Origin: Lachnospiraceae bacterium
GTDB taxonomy: Bacteria > Bacillota > Clostridia > Lachnospirales > Lachnospiraceae
Length of the DNA: 64,000 nucleotides
Reading direction: 5' to 3'
Assembly (NCBI GenBank): GCA_017556805.1
Contig: JAFYMC010000029.1
Span: 38,463-102,462, forward strand
Shown here: positions 8,166 to 17,017 of the stretch, in pieces
Layout: each line of letters opens with the position of its first letter
Position numbering within the stretch: position 1 is the first letter of the stretch
Notes under the pieces: model-generated
Database searches by the model: none
What the model was told of the DNA's origin: nothing
What the model saw: only the letters and a program-made list of their open reading frames with translations
Program-made: the position numbers and the translations under genes

Positions 8166-8969
8166 ATGGAGTTTTTAAGCTACGGATTTATGCGGAATGC
8201 GCTCATTGCGATTTGCATTATTACGCCGTTGTTCGGTATTTTAGGTACCATGATTGTCAATAACCGGATGGCGTTTTTCTCTGATGCGCTGGGACATTCG
8301 GCACTGACCGGTATGGCCATCGGCGTACTTCTCGGTGTTGCGGGGACGGATGTACCGATGCTGTTGTTTGCTTTGGTGTTTGCACTGGTACTGAATCATA
8401 TGAAGCGGAAGAGCTCAGCGTCTACGGATACGATAATTTCCGTGTTTTCGTCGTTGGGAACGGCGGTAGGTCTGGTGATTTTGTCCCGGGGCGGCAATTT
8501 TTCCAAGTATTCCGCTCTTTTGGTAGGAGATATTTTAAGCATTACCGCGAAAGAGATTTTGTGCCTGCTGGGTGTGCTGGTACTGACGCTGGTGTTCTGG
8601 CTGGTGTGTTTCAACAAGTTACATACCTGTAGCGTGAATAAGAGTCTGGCTATGAGTAAAGGGCTTCCGGTGCGGCTCATTGAGGATTTGTTTGCGGTAC
8701 TGATTGCGGTGATTGTGATGCTTTCCATTAAGTGGGTGGGCATTTTAATTATAAATGCGTTGTTGATTTTACCGACGGCAGCCGCCACTAATATTGCGGC
8801 AAATATGCGGGAGTATCATTTGTTTTCCGTGATTCTTTCCGTGTCGTCGGGACTCATCGGTCTGGTGCTGGCATATTATTTGAATGCGGCGGTGGGCCCG
8901 ACTATTGTGATTGTGGCAGCGGTATTCTTTGCGGCAACCTTTTTTGCGAGACCGCTGTTCCGGACGTAA
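8166..8969 (+). CDS. znuB: Zinc ABC transporter permease
   Basis: 267 aa with 7-8 hydrophobic segments of the ABC-3 metal permease family. MAFFSDALGHSALTGMAIGV is the conserved segment that contacts the ATPase; IKWVGILIINALLILPTAAA is the typical second signature. It begins 12 bases after znuC with GGAGG upstream. No clear terminator follows. Confidence 0.93.
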   Translation: MEFLSYGFMRNALIAICIITPLFGILGTMIVNNRMAFFSDALGHSALTGMAIGVLLGVAGTDVPMLLFALVFALVLNHMKRKSSASTDTIISVFSSLGTAVGLVILSRGGNFSKYSALLVGDILSITAKEILCLLGVLVLTLVFWLVCFNKLHTCSVNKSLAMSKGLPVRLIEDLFAVLIAVIVMLSIKWVGILIINALLILPTAAATNIAANMREYHLFSVILSVSSGLIGLVLAYYLNAAVGPTIVIVAAVFFAATFFARPLFRT

Positions 8970-9041
8970 CCAATGGTTTTGGGGAATTATGAGATGCGAT
9001 AAGTGAAAGCTTTTATAGTTTACATATGGGAGGATTTTGTT

Positions 9042-10163
9042 ATGAAGGACAAGGATATTTACAAACGGATTCTGGTGAATTTTCTGGTGACCATTGCGGC
9101 AGCGGTACTGTTAGTGCTGTTTACTGGGGATTTGTTGCGCTTTTTCCTGCCCTTTGTCATCGGATTTTTCATTGCGGCCATTGCAAATCCTATGGTGCGC
9201 TTCCTGGAAAAGAAGATGAAGGTAAAGCGTAAGTACGGCTCGGCGATTATTATTGTACTGGTACTGGCAGCCGTGGTGGGCGTGATTTATCTGATCGGTT
9301 CCATTCTTGTACGGGAATTGATGGGGCTGATTTCGGACCTTCCGAAGCTGTTTGCCTCGGCGCAGGACCTGTTAAACGAACTGTCGGATAAACTGTACGG
9401 TATTTATGAAAAGCTTCCGGAGGGACTTAAGACCGGAATCGGCAGTGTGGGAAATAGTCTGGAGACCTGGTTAGACAATGCGGTGGCGAATTTTAAGATG
9501 CCGTCTATCAGTGCGGCGGGGAATTACGTAGGTAGCTTTATTGAAGGTATCTTAATCGGCATTATCTCTATTTTGGCGGCGTACTTTTTCATCGCGGACA
9601 GAGATAAGCTGGTGGATGGATTGAAAAGGATTGTGCCGGCCTCTTTTCAGGAGTATTACGGCCTTGTAATGAACAACATTAAGTCTGCCATCGGTGGATA
9701 CTTTAAGGCGCAGTTCAAGATTATGTTAATTATTATCGTGATTTTGTTTATCGGTTTTGAGGCTCTTGGGGTAAACTACTCGTTCTTGTTGGCACTTCTG
9801 ACCGCGTTCCTTGATTTGTTGCCGGTGTTCGGTACCGGTACCATTATCGGCCCGTGGGTTGTGGTGGATATTATTACCGGAAAGTATATCGAGGCGGTTG
9901 TGTTGACCGTGCTTTATCTGGTGTGCCAGTTTACAAAACAGATGCTGCAACCGAAGATGGTGGGCGACAGCATCGGACTGAATCCGCTTCTGACCTTATT
10001 CTTTATGTTTGTAGGATATCGGTTCGGCGGTATTCTCGGTATGATTATCGGCATTCCGGTGGGAATGATTCTTGTGAATTTTTACCGTATCGGTATCTTT
10101 GACAGGTTAATCCGGGGCTTTAAGATTATAGTAAACAGTATTAACGAGTATCGGAAGTATTAG
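9042..10163 (+). CDS. AI-2E family / YtvI-like membrane transporter
   Basis: 373 aa from ATG 9042, chosen because GGGAGGA precedes it; an upstream ATG at 9003 has none. Paired N-terminal membrane helices, a central amphipathic extracellular region (LPKLFASAQDLLNELSDKLY), then helices with LDLLPVFGTGTIIGPW and QPKMVGDSIGLNPLLTL, which are the hallmark motifs of the AI-2E transporter superfamily (DUF20, including sporulation protein YtvI). Substrate unknown; homologues export autoinducer-2 or ions. Confidence 0.88.
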   Translation: MKDKDIYKRILVNFLVTIAAAVLLVLFTGDLLRFFLPFVIGFFIAAIANPMVRFLEKKMKVKRKYGSAIIIVLVLAAVVGVIYLIGSILVRELMGLISDLPKLFASAQDLLNELSDKLYGIYEKLPEGLKTGIGSVGNSLETWLDNAVANFKMPSISAAGNYVGSFIEGILIGIISILAAYFFIADRDKLVDGLKRIVPASFQEYYGLVMNNIKSAIGGYFKAQFKIMLIIIVILFIGFEALGVNYSFLLALLTAFLDLLPVFGTGTIIGPWVVVDIITGKYIEAVVLTVLYLVCQFTKQMLQPKMVGDSIGLNPLLTLFFMFVGYRFGGILGMIIGIPVGMILVNFYRIGIFDRLIRGFKIIVNSINEYRKY

Positions 10164-10174
10164 GGGGCGAAACC

Positions 10175-10942
10175 ATGGCCGGGCAGGATGTGATTTTTGT
10201 AGAACAACTGAATGAACTGCTTTCCCGGTATGCCATTGGGAAAAAGCCTCTGGCAGCGCTCCTTGGTTGGGGGGCTACGACAATCCTTCGTTATGCGGAC
10301 GGAGTGTGTCCGGCGGGAGAGTATGGAGCTCATCTGAAGAAACTGTATGAAGAACCGTTGTTTTATTTGGAGGTACTGGAAGCAAACAAGGAGCGTTTGA
10401 CGCCGGTGGCCTATAAAAAAAGCAAAAACGCGGTGTTATCCTATTTGACTTCCTCGAAGTTATGGTGTGGTGTGCAGTATATTATCGAGCGGGCGAAGGG
10501 AGATATTTCCCCGATGCGTGTGGTCATGACCTTATATTATGCCCAGGCCTTTTCTTTGGGGCTCACGGATCAGGCACTGTTTTGGGAAGAGTGCGATTTG
10601 TCTTCGGAGGGAGTCCCTTATGGGTATTATTACGAGCAGCTGAGACAGAACGGTATCAAGCAGGGCATTTCTACCACGGGAATGTTTACGGAGGAAGAGG
10701 AAGCGTTTCTTGACGCGGCTTACCGGATGCTTCTTTGGTACGGTCCGGCAGAGCTTTCGCATATCTTCTCGACAGAGCGGAAATATCTTCGCATCAGTCG
10801 TATGGAGGGCGGAGGCAAGAAAATAAAAAATGCCGCCATCGGCGGATTGTTCAAAAAGGTAGTACAGGGGTATAAAATCACCCGCCCGGAGGAATTCAAT
10901 CTTTACTTTGCGGAACGGACGGGCCGGGGAAGAAAAAGATAG
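10175..10942 (+). CDS. HTH plus Panacea (GepA/SocA-like) domain protein
   Basis: 255 aa. The N-terminal ~75 residues (LLSRYAIGKKPLAALLGWGA, then ILRYADGVCP) look like the HTH that follows YgiT-type zinc fingers in antitoxins. Residues ~90-190 resemble the Panacea/DUF4065 fold (VVMTLYYAQAFSLGLTDQAL, YGYYYEQLRQNGI). Panacea proteins are antitoxins for many unrelated toxins. No toxin-like small gene sits beside it, and the zinc finger is absent. It starts 11 bases after the transporter and may share its transcript. Assignment rests on motif resemblance. Confidence 0.6.
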   Translation: MAGQDVIFVEQLNELLSRYAIGKKPLAALLGWGATTILRYADGVCPAGEYGAHLKKLYEEPLFYLEVLEANKERLTPVAYKKSKNAVLSYLTSSKLWCGVQYIIERAKGDISPMRVVMTLYYAQAFSLGLTDQALFWEECDLSSEGVPYGYYYEQLRQNGIKQGISTTGMFTEEEEAFLDAAYRMLLWYGPAELSHIFSTERKYLRISRMEGGGKKIKNAAIGGLFKKVVQGYKITRPEEFNLYFAERTGRGRKR

Positions 10943-11004
10943 GCGGAAACGATAGGGTGAAGAAGCTTTACAGTTATTTTTTATGAAAAAAATTCAAAAA
11001 GTAC

Positions 11005-11035
11005 TTGACTGTAAACCTTGTTGATACCGTACAGT
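11005..11035 (+). promoter_or_regulatory. MerR-type promoter, 19-bp spacer with dyad
   Basis: TTGACT (11005-11010) and TACAGT (11030-11035) are 19 bases apart, the elongated spacing of MerR-activated promoters. ACTGTA (11008-11013) and TACAGT (11030-11035) form a perfect inverted repeat across the spacer. The merR-like ATG lies 33 bases downstream, so this is probably its own operator. Confidence 0.7.
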
Positions 11036-11067
11036 GTGGGTATCACAAGGAAACAGGAGGGATATCC

Positions 11068-11817
11068 ATGACAATCAAAGAAGTGGAACAATGTCTCGGA
11101 GTACCGAGAGCAACGGTCCGTTTTTACGAAAAGGAAGGACTTCTCAGTCCGACCAGAAGTGAGAACGGTTACCGGGAATACAGCGAAGAAGATGTGGTGT
11201 TATTAAAGAAAATTATTATCTTCCGAAAACTGGGATTCGCGGTATCGGATATTGAAGATCTGCTGGACGGAGCAAAGTCCATGTCCGAAGCACTGGAAAA
11301 CAACATAGAGAATCTGACAAAACAGATGCAGGAGCTACAGGGAGCCATGACCCTTTGCCGGAAAATGCAGGAAAGCGGAGAACAAATCGAGACCTTCGAC
11401 GCAGAAAAATACTGGAACGTGGTAGAAGAGGAAGAACAGAAGGGAAACCGTTTCCTGGATATTGCGAAGGATGTGGTGCAGCTTGAAAAAAGATTTGTAC
11501 TGGAATACTTCGGATTTGTAGACTATAACGGAAACCGGAAGGATAAACGGGGGGTGTTAATCAGTTGGGCTGGTATAGTTTTCGGAATGGTACTTGCATT
11601 AGGTGTGTTGGGATGGTTTTCAAATCCACGGTTATCTGTCAAGACGGTGGTTGCGGGAATATTGGGAGCATTGGTAGTAATAAATATAATCAGGATACCG
11701 ATTTATCTTCTGGCGAAAAAATACCCGAAAGTAAAAAAGCACGGTGAGAACATCTATCTGGGAGTGCTATTGACGGTAGCGGTTGTGTCGCTGATATTGA
11801 TAAGACTATTTTGTTAG
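11068..11817 (+). CDS. Membrane-anchored MerR-family regulator
   Basis: 249 aa from ATG 11068, preceded by AGGAGGG. Residues ~1-70 are a MerR DNA-binding domain (RATVRFYEKEGLLSPTRSEN, GYREYSEEDV, FRKLGFAVSDIEDLL). A coiled dimerisation helix follows (~75-105). The C-terminal part contains three hydrophobic segments at about 162-184, 191-215 and 229-247, so the protein is probably tied to the membrane. No target gene other than itself is obvious: typA behind it is on the opposite strand. The signal may be membrane state or a drug. Confidence 0.88.
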   Translation: MTIKEVEQCLGVPRATVRFYEKEGLLSPTRSENGYREYSEEDVVLLKKIIIFRKLGFAVSDIEDLLDGAKSMSEALENNIENLTKQMQELQGAMTLCRKMQESGEQIETFDAEKYWNVVEEEEQKGNRFLDIAKDVVQLEKRFVLEYFGFVDYNGNRKDKRGVLISWAGIVFGMVLALGVLGWFSNPRLSVKTVVAGILGALVVINIIRIPIYLLAKKYPKVKKHGENIYLGVLLTVAVVSLILIRLFC

Positions 11818-11828
11818 AAGAATAGAAA

Positions 11829-11873
11829 TAAGGCCGATGTGTCTGTTCTTTAGATACATCGGCCTTGTTTTTT
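11829..11873. terminator. Bidirectional terminator between merR-like gene and typA
   Basis: AAGGCCGATGTGTCT pairs with AGATACATCGGCCTT around GTTCTTT, followed by GTTTTTT. The convergent gene typA ends just beyond, and upstream A residues give a U-tract on the minus strand too. Confidence 0.9.
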
Positions 11874-11888
11874 CTGCGCGGCGGCAAT

Positions 11889-13718
11889 TTAATTCTTCTT
11901 CATAGCCGCTCTCTTACGGAGAGTCGGGTCTAAAATCTTTTTACGAATTCGGAGCGTTTTCGGAGTGACTTCCAAAAGCTCATCCGTATCGATAAATTCA
12001 ATGGACTGCTCCAGGCTTAAAATACGCGGCGGAGTCAGACGCAGTGCGTCGTCCGCAGAGGAGGAACGGGTGTTGGTGAGCTGCTTTTTCTTGCAGACAT
12101 TCACCTCGATGTCCTCGGTTTTACCGGTCTGGCCGATGACCATGCCGGCGTATACCTTTTCGCCTGCACCCAGGAACAGCGTACCGCGCTCCTGCGCGTT
12201 GTACAGACCGTAGGTAATGGCTTCGCCGGTCTCAAATGCAATAAGACTGCCCTGCTTGCGGTACTGGATATCGCCCTTATACGGTGCGTAGCCGTCAAAC
12301 AGAGTATTTAAAATACCGTTACCCTTAGTGTCGGTCATAAACTCACCGCGGTAACCGATGAGCCCTCTGGACGGAATGGAAAACTCCAGACGGGTGTAGC
12401 CGCCGCTGGCGGTGGACATACCAAGAAGCTCGCCCTTACGGGAGCTGAGTTTTTCAATCACGGTACCGGAGAATTCTTCCGGTACATCCACGATGGCGCG
12501 TTCCATCGGCTCGGTCTTTCTGCCGTCTTCTTCTTTATAAAGAACCTCCGGCTTACTTACCGCAAATTCATAGCCTTCACGGCGCATATTTTCGATTAAA
12601 ACAGACAGATGAAGCTCTCCGCGGCCGGATACCTTAAAGCTCTCGGTGGTATCGGTCTCTTCCACACGGAGACTGACGTCGGTGTTTAACTCACGGAACA
12701 GTCGGTCACGTAAGTGACGGGAGGTAACGAACTTTCCTTCCTGGCCCGCAAACGGAGAATCGTTTACGATAAAATGCATGGCAAGAGTCGGCTCGGAAAT
12801 CTTCTGGAACGGAATGGCCTGTGGGTTCTCCGGGGAGCAGAGGGTGTCGCCGATGTGAATGTCGGTAATACCGGAGATTGCTACGATGGAGCCTACGCCT
12901 GCTTCGGGTACTTCCACCTTCTTTAAGCCGTCGAACTCATACAGCTTGCTGATTTTTACCTTTTTGCATTTTTCCGGGTCGTGGGCATTCACCACAACCA
13001 CATCCTGGTTCACGCGGACGATACCGTTTTCTACCTTACCTACGCCGATACGGCCTACGTACTCGTTGTAATCGATGGTGCTGATTAAAAGCTGGGTACC
13101 TGCTTCCGGATCACCGGTCGGTGCCGGGATATACTCCAAAATGGTCTCGAATAACGGCTGCATGCTTTCCGGCTTCTCGTCAAGCTCTAAAATGGCAACG
13201 CCGGTCTTTGCGGAAGCGAAGACAAACGGGCAGTCAAGCTGCTCGTCGGAGGCATCCAAATCGATAAATAATTCCAGAACTTCGTCGATCACTTCCTTCG
13301 GACGTGCTTCCGGGCGGTCAATCTTATTAATACAAACGATAACCGGGAGAGAAAGCTCCAGAGCCTTCTTTAATACGAATTTGGTCTGCGGCATGGCACC
13401 CTCGAAGGCATCTACCACGAGAATAACGCCGTTTACCATCTTAAGGACACGCTCTACTTCGCCGCCGAAGTCCGCATGGCCCGGAGTGTCGATAATGTTA
13501 ATCTTGGTATCCTTGTAATAAACTGCGGTATTTTTGGATAAAATGGTAATACCGCGCTCGCGCTCGATATCGCCGGAGTCCATGACACGGTCTTGTACCG
13601 CCTGGTTCTGGCGGAACACACCGCTTTGCTTTAATAATTCGTCAACCAATGTGGTTTTTCCGTGGTCAACGTGCGCAATAATCGCAATGTTACGTATGTT
13701 TTCACTCTTTGTAATCAT
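11889..13718 (-). CDS. typA: Translational GTPase TypA/BipA
   Basis: 609 aa, full family length. G1 AHVDHGKTTL, G2/switch RERGITI, G3 DTPGHADF, G4 NKIDR are present, followed by EF-G-like domains III and V and the TypA-specific C-terminal domain (RGTLFLGAGEKVYAGMVIGQ). It binds ribosomes and assists assembly, especially under stress or cold. The ATG is preceded by AGGAAGGA. It has its own minus-strand promoter. Confidence 0.97.
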   Translation of the reverse strand: MITKSENIRNIAIIAHVDHGKTTLVDELLKQSGVFRQNQAVQDRVMDSGDIERERGITILSKNTAVYYKDTKINIIDTPGHADFGGEVERVLKMVNGVILVVDAFEGAMPQTKFVLKKALELSLPVIVCINKIDRPEARPKEVIDEVLELFIDLDASDEQLDCPFVFASAKTGVAILELDEKPESMQPLFETILEYIPAPTGDPEAGTQLLISTIDYNEYVGRIGVGKVENGIVRVNQDVVVVNAHDPEKCKKVKISKLYEFDGLKKVEVPEAGVGSIVAISGITDIHIGDTLCSPENPQAIPFQKISEPTLAMHFIVNDSPFAGQEGKFVTSRHLRDRLFRELNTDVSLRVEETDTTESFKVSGRGELHLSVLIENMRREGYEFAVSKPEVLYKEEDGRKTEPMERAIVDVPEEFSGTVIEKLSSRKGELLGMSTASGGYTRLEFSIPSRGLIGYRGEFMTDTKGNGILNTLFDGYAPYKGDIQYRKQGSLIAFETGEAITYGLYNAQERGTLFLGAGEKVYAGMVIGQTGKTEDIEVNVCKKKQLTNTRSSSADDALRLTPPRILSLEQSIEFIDTDELLEVTPKTLRIRKKILDPTLRKRAAMKKN

Positions 13719-13803
13719 ACCGAATTCCTTCCTATAAAATGAAACTTTTGTTTCGGCTCAGAAAATCCTATAGTTACCATGATTTCATGGCATCACTTTC
13801 CTA

Positions 13804-13831
13804 AGTATAGCATAATTTTTCCGTTTGGCAA
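13804..13831 (-). promoter_or_regulatory. Putative typA promoter
   Basis: On the minus strand TTGCCA (13831-13826) and TATACT (13809-13804) are 16 bases apart, giving a leader of about 80 bases before the typA ATG. The rest of 13719-14117 holds only this and the divergent promoter below. Confidence 0.6.
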
Positions 13832-13947
13832 GAAAAAAATGCGGCAGGGCTTAAAAAACGTACATATTAATAAGAAAAACGGCATAGCAAGGGAAAGGAT
13901 ATGTCGAAAAATGACATTAAGAAAGTATAAAGAAATGATAAATCCTA

Positions 13948-13976
13948 TTGCACGATTTGGGAAAATATGGTAAACT
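13948..13976 (+). promoter_or_regulatory. Putative promoter of SSB-like gene
   Basis: TTGCAC (13948-13953) and TAAACT (13971-13976) with a 17-base spacer, divergent from typA. The leader to the ATG at 14118 would be ~135 bases and shows no clear structure. Confidence 0.4.
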
Positions 13977-14117
13977 TCGTCCTGTGATCGAAATTGTAAA
14001 AAAATCCCAATTAGAAAACAGTAGATGGATTCTAAAACGAGGTTGGGAAACATAAATTAAAATGAGCGCAGGGCATCCTGTAAGGAAAACGTGAGAAAAA
14101 GAAGGGAGTCATAGGAA

Positions 14118-14747
14118 ATGACAGATAAGGTATTTGAAAACAACCAGGTAAGTATTGTAGGTGAGGTGCTCAGTGAGTTTGTGTACAGCCATGAGGTGTT
14201 TGGTGAAAGCTTTTATATGGTAGAGCTTTCCGTAAACCGCCTGAGTGATTCCGACGACGTAATTCCGGTGATGGTATCGGAGCGTTTACTGGATGTAACG
14301 AAGAGTTATGTGGGACAGTACGCACATATTCAGGGACAGTTCCGTTCCTACAACCGCCATGAGGAAACAAGAAATCGTTTGGTGCTTTCGGTGTTTGCCA
14401 GAGAGATTCGTCTGGAGGATACGCCGGATGAGAGCGTAAAGCCGAATTACATTTTCTTAGACGGGTATGTATGTAAGCCGCCGATTTATCGTAAGACACC
14501 GCTTGGCAGAGAAATTGCGGATGTACTGTTGGCGGTGAATCGTCCGTATGGGAAGTCCGATTATATTCCGTGTATCTGCTGGGGCAGAAACGCAAGATTT
14601 GCGGACGGATTCCAAGTGGGCGGTCATGTGCAGCTTTGGGGCAGAATCCAGAGCCGTGAATATCAGAAAAAGTTATCCGAGACGGAATTTGAAAAGCGTA
14701 TTGCTTATGAGGTGTCCGTAAGTAAATTAGAGTATTGCGAAGAATAA
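14118..14747 (+). CDS. Single-stranded DNA-binding protein-like, two OB folds
   Basis: 209 aa. Both halves look like SSB-type OB folds: the first from NNQVSIVGEVLSEFVYSHEV to LVLSVFAREIR, the second from NYIFLDGYVCKPPIYRKTPL through ADVLLAVNRPYGKSDYIPCI and CWGRNA to VSKLEYCE. The acidic flexible tail of true SSB is missing, and the canonical ssb usually lies with rpsF, as may be the case at the end of this window. So this is a second, solitary SSB-like protein. AGGGAG precedes the ATG. It stands alone between promoter and terminator. Confidence 0.8.
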   Translation: MTDKVFENNQVSIVGEVLSEFVYSHEVFGESFYMVELSVNRLSDSDDVIPVMVSERLLDVTKSYVGQYAHIQGQFRSYNRHEETRNRLVLSVFAREIRLEDTPDESVKPNYIFLDGYVCKPPIYRKTPLGREIADVLLAVNRPYGKSDYIPCICWGRNARFADGFQVGGHVQLWGRIQSREYQKKLSETEFEKRIAYEVSVSKLEYCEE

Positions 14748-14767
14748 TATTATGATAGAGTGAAGAG

Positions 14768-14808
14768 AGGAGTCTTGGTATCCCGGGGATGGCAGGATTC
14801 CTTTTTTT
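14768..14808 (+). terminator. Rho-independent terminator
   Basis: AGGAGTCTTG pairs with CAGGATTCCT, then seven T residues. Ends the SSB-like gene. Confidence 0.85.
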
Positions 14809-14899
14809 ATACACTTCACGGCACTGCAACGCAGTAATAAAACGGTAACAAAGTAACAAGGTAAGTTTAGAGGAAATAGGTTCATTTTGTCGAAAACGC

Positions 14900-14928
14900 T
14901 TGTAAAACGGCTAAAAAGATGGTATAGT
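14900..14928 (+). promoter_or_regulatory. Promoter of the opp operon
   Basis: TTGTAA (14900-14905) and TATAGT (14923-14928), 17-base spacer, about 50 bases before oppB. Confidence 0.65.
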
Positions 14929-14980
14929 TTAAAAGAATGTGTGTAAGTGGATATTATTATATTAAAAGGAGTTGAGCAGT

Positions 14981-15907
14981 TTGGATTCAAAATTGGCATT
15001 CTATATCGTAAAGCGTGTTCTGCTTGCTTTATTTACGGTATTTCTTGTCATCACAATTACGTTTTTTGTTATGAAGGCGATTCCGGGAGGCCCTTTCTTA
15101 AGCGAGAAGTCTCCGAGTCCGGAGGTTATGGCACAGCTTGAGGCAAAGTATGGCTTGGACAAGTCTATTTTCGAGCAGTATACGACATACCTGAAGGGTG
15201 TTCTTCAGTTTGATTTCGGTCCGTCCATCAAAAACCGCGGACGTAATGTTACCGATTTGATTTTAGAAGGATTTAAGACCAGCGGTAAGCTTGGTATTAT
15301 TGCGGCAGGAGTTGCCATTGCAATGGGCTTGACCATGGGTGCGCTTGCTGCGGTATTTCATGATAAGGTATTGGATAAGATTATCATGGTATTGTCCACT
15401 GCCAGTGTGGCTATGCCGTCCTTTGTCATAGCGACGATACTACTGTTGGCGTTTTGTGTAAAGATTCCGATATTCCCGTCCAACGGTTCTACGGCCGGCG
15501 GTCTGGTATTACCGGTCATCGCATTGAGCTTATATCCGATGGCATATATTACCCGTCTGACCCGTTCCAGTATGTTGGATGTTTTGGGTCAGGATTATAT
15601 CCGTACCGCAAGAGCCAAGGGTGTGTCCCCGGTAAAGGTTATTTTTAAGCATTCCTTAAAGAATGCAGTGACTCCGGTTATTACCTACGTAGGTCCGATG
15701 ATTGCCTACATCTTAACCGGTAGTTTGGTTGTGGAGCAGATTTTCGTAGTACCGGGTATCGGTAAGTTTTTCTTCTCCAGTATTATTAACCGTGACTATC
15801 CGATGGTAATGGGTACTACCATTTTCCTTGCGACCATCATGGTTATTATGACCTTGATCTCCGATATTTGCTATAAAATCTTCGACCCGCGTGTCGATTT
15901 GTCTTAA
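14981..15907 (+). CDS. oppB: Oligopeptide ABC transporter permease OppB
   Basis: 308 aa. Six membrane segments of the DppB/OppB family: YIVKRVLLALFTVFLVITIT near the N-terminus, GGPF periplasmic motif, and the EAA loop around QDYIRTARAKGVSPVKVIFK. AAAAGGAG ends at 14971, directly against the TTG at 14972, so the TTG at 14981 (9-base spacing) is the likelier start. First gene of oppBCDFA. Confidence 0.93.
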   Translation: MDSKLAFYIVKRVLLALFTVFLVITITFFVMKAIPGGPFLSEKSPSPEVMAQLEAKYGLDKSIFEQYTTYLKGVLQFDFGPSIKNRGRNVTDLILEGFKTSGKLGIIAAGVAIAMGLTMGALAAVFHDKVLDKIIMVLSTASVAMPSFVIATILLLAFCVKIPIFPSNGSTAGGLVLPVIALSLYPMAYITRLTRSSMLDVLGQDYIRTARAKGVSPVKVIFKHSLKNAVTPVITYVGPMIAYILTGSLVVEQIFVVPGIGKFFFSSIINRDYPMVMGTTIFLATIMVIMTLISDICYKIFDPRVDLS

Positions 15908-15921
15908 GGGAGGGCTTGACT

Positions 15922-17004
15922 GTGAAAAAGAGTGTAAACGAAATGCCGAAGAAAAATCCCTTAAGCTTGCAGTTGAATTTGCAGAGCTTCGAGCCGGCAA
16001 CGGAGGAAGAAAAGTTCCGCCAGCAGCGTATGCGTGAGAGTACCACCTTTTTTAAGGACGGTATGAGACGCCTTAAGAAGAACAAGATTGCAATGACTTG
16101 TCTTTGCATTGTTCTTGTCATTGTATTTATTGCAGCATTTGTTCCGTTGTTCTATCCGTACAGCTACGATAACCAGCTGGGTGTAACCGCAGGACAGAAG
16201 ACGGATGCTTCCTACAACAACTTAAAGCCGTTTGAGTACGGTGAGACGGAGCTGCAGCGTATGGAAGACGGTGAGTTTATTTTCCCGCATATCTTCGGTA
16301 CGGATGCTCACGGTCGTGACTACGCAATCCGCGTAATCTACGGTACCCGTATTTCTCTGTTGGTAGGTTTCTTTGCAAGTATCATCGTATTGATTATCGG
16401 TGCGATTTACGGTTCCGTATCCGGTTATTACGGCGGAAAGGTCGACCTGGTAATGATGCGTATTGTCGATATCATATACTCGCTGCCTGATTTGCTTATG
16501 ATTATTTTGTTTGCGACGGTATTGAAGCAGACTCTGGAGCCTGCCCTTGAGGGTACGGCACTGGCAAAGCTGGGTACGGGTATGATCAGTATCTTTATTG
16601 TATTTGCATTGCTTTACTGGGTAGGTATGGCTCGTTTGATTCGTGGTCAGATTCTTACCATTAAGCAGCAGGATTACGTGTTGAATGCACGTTCCATCGG
16701 TGCAAAGGGTAGCCACATTATCCGCCGCCATATGTTACCGAACTGTATCAGTGTTATTATTATTTCCACGGCGCTTCAGATTCCGTCGGCGATTTTCACC
16801 GAGAGTTATCTGTCCTTCCTTGGCCTCGGTGTTTCCATGCCGATGCCGAGCTTAGGTTCCCTTGCGTCCGAGGCACTGAGCGGCGTGTATTCCTACTCTT
16901 ACCGTTTGATTATTCCGGCGGTAATGATTTGTTTGATTGTTCTTTCGTTAAATCTCTTGGGTGACGGTCTTCGCGATGCGTTTGACCCGAAGTTAAAGAA
17001 GTAA
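15922..17004 (+). CDS. oppC: Oligopeptide ABC transporter permease OppC
   Basis: 360 aa. Begins with a ~45-residue cytoplasmic tail, a first membrane segment (IAMTCLCIVLVIVFIAAFVP), a periplasmic loop containing the family motif FGTDAHGRDYAIRVIYGTR, then five more helices and the EAA loop QQDYVLNARSIGAKGSHIIR. AAGGGAGGG is one base from an in-frame TTG (15916) and seven from GTG 15922, so GTG is preferred. Confidence 0.94.
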   Translation: MKKSVNEMPKKNPLSLQLNLQSFEPATEEEKFRQQRMRESTTFFKDGMRRLKKNKIAMTCLCIVLVIVFIAAFVPLFYPYSYDNQLGVTAGQKTDASYNNLKPFEYGETELQRMEDGEFIFPHIFGTDAHGRDYAIRVIYGTRISLLVGFFASIIVLIIGAIYGSVSGYYGGKVDLVMMRIVDIIYSLPDLLMIILFATVLKQTLEPALEGTALAKLGTGMISIFIVFALLYWVGMARLIRGQILTIKQQDYVLNARSIGAKGSHIIRRHMLPNCISVIIISTALQIPSAIFTESYLSFLGLGVSMPMPSLGSLASEALSGVYSYSYRLIIPAVMICLIVLSLNLLGDGLRDAFDPKLKK

Positions 17005-17017
17005 GGAGGAGGCTATT

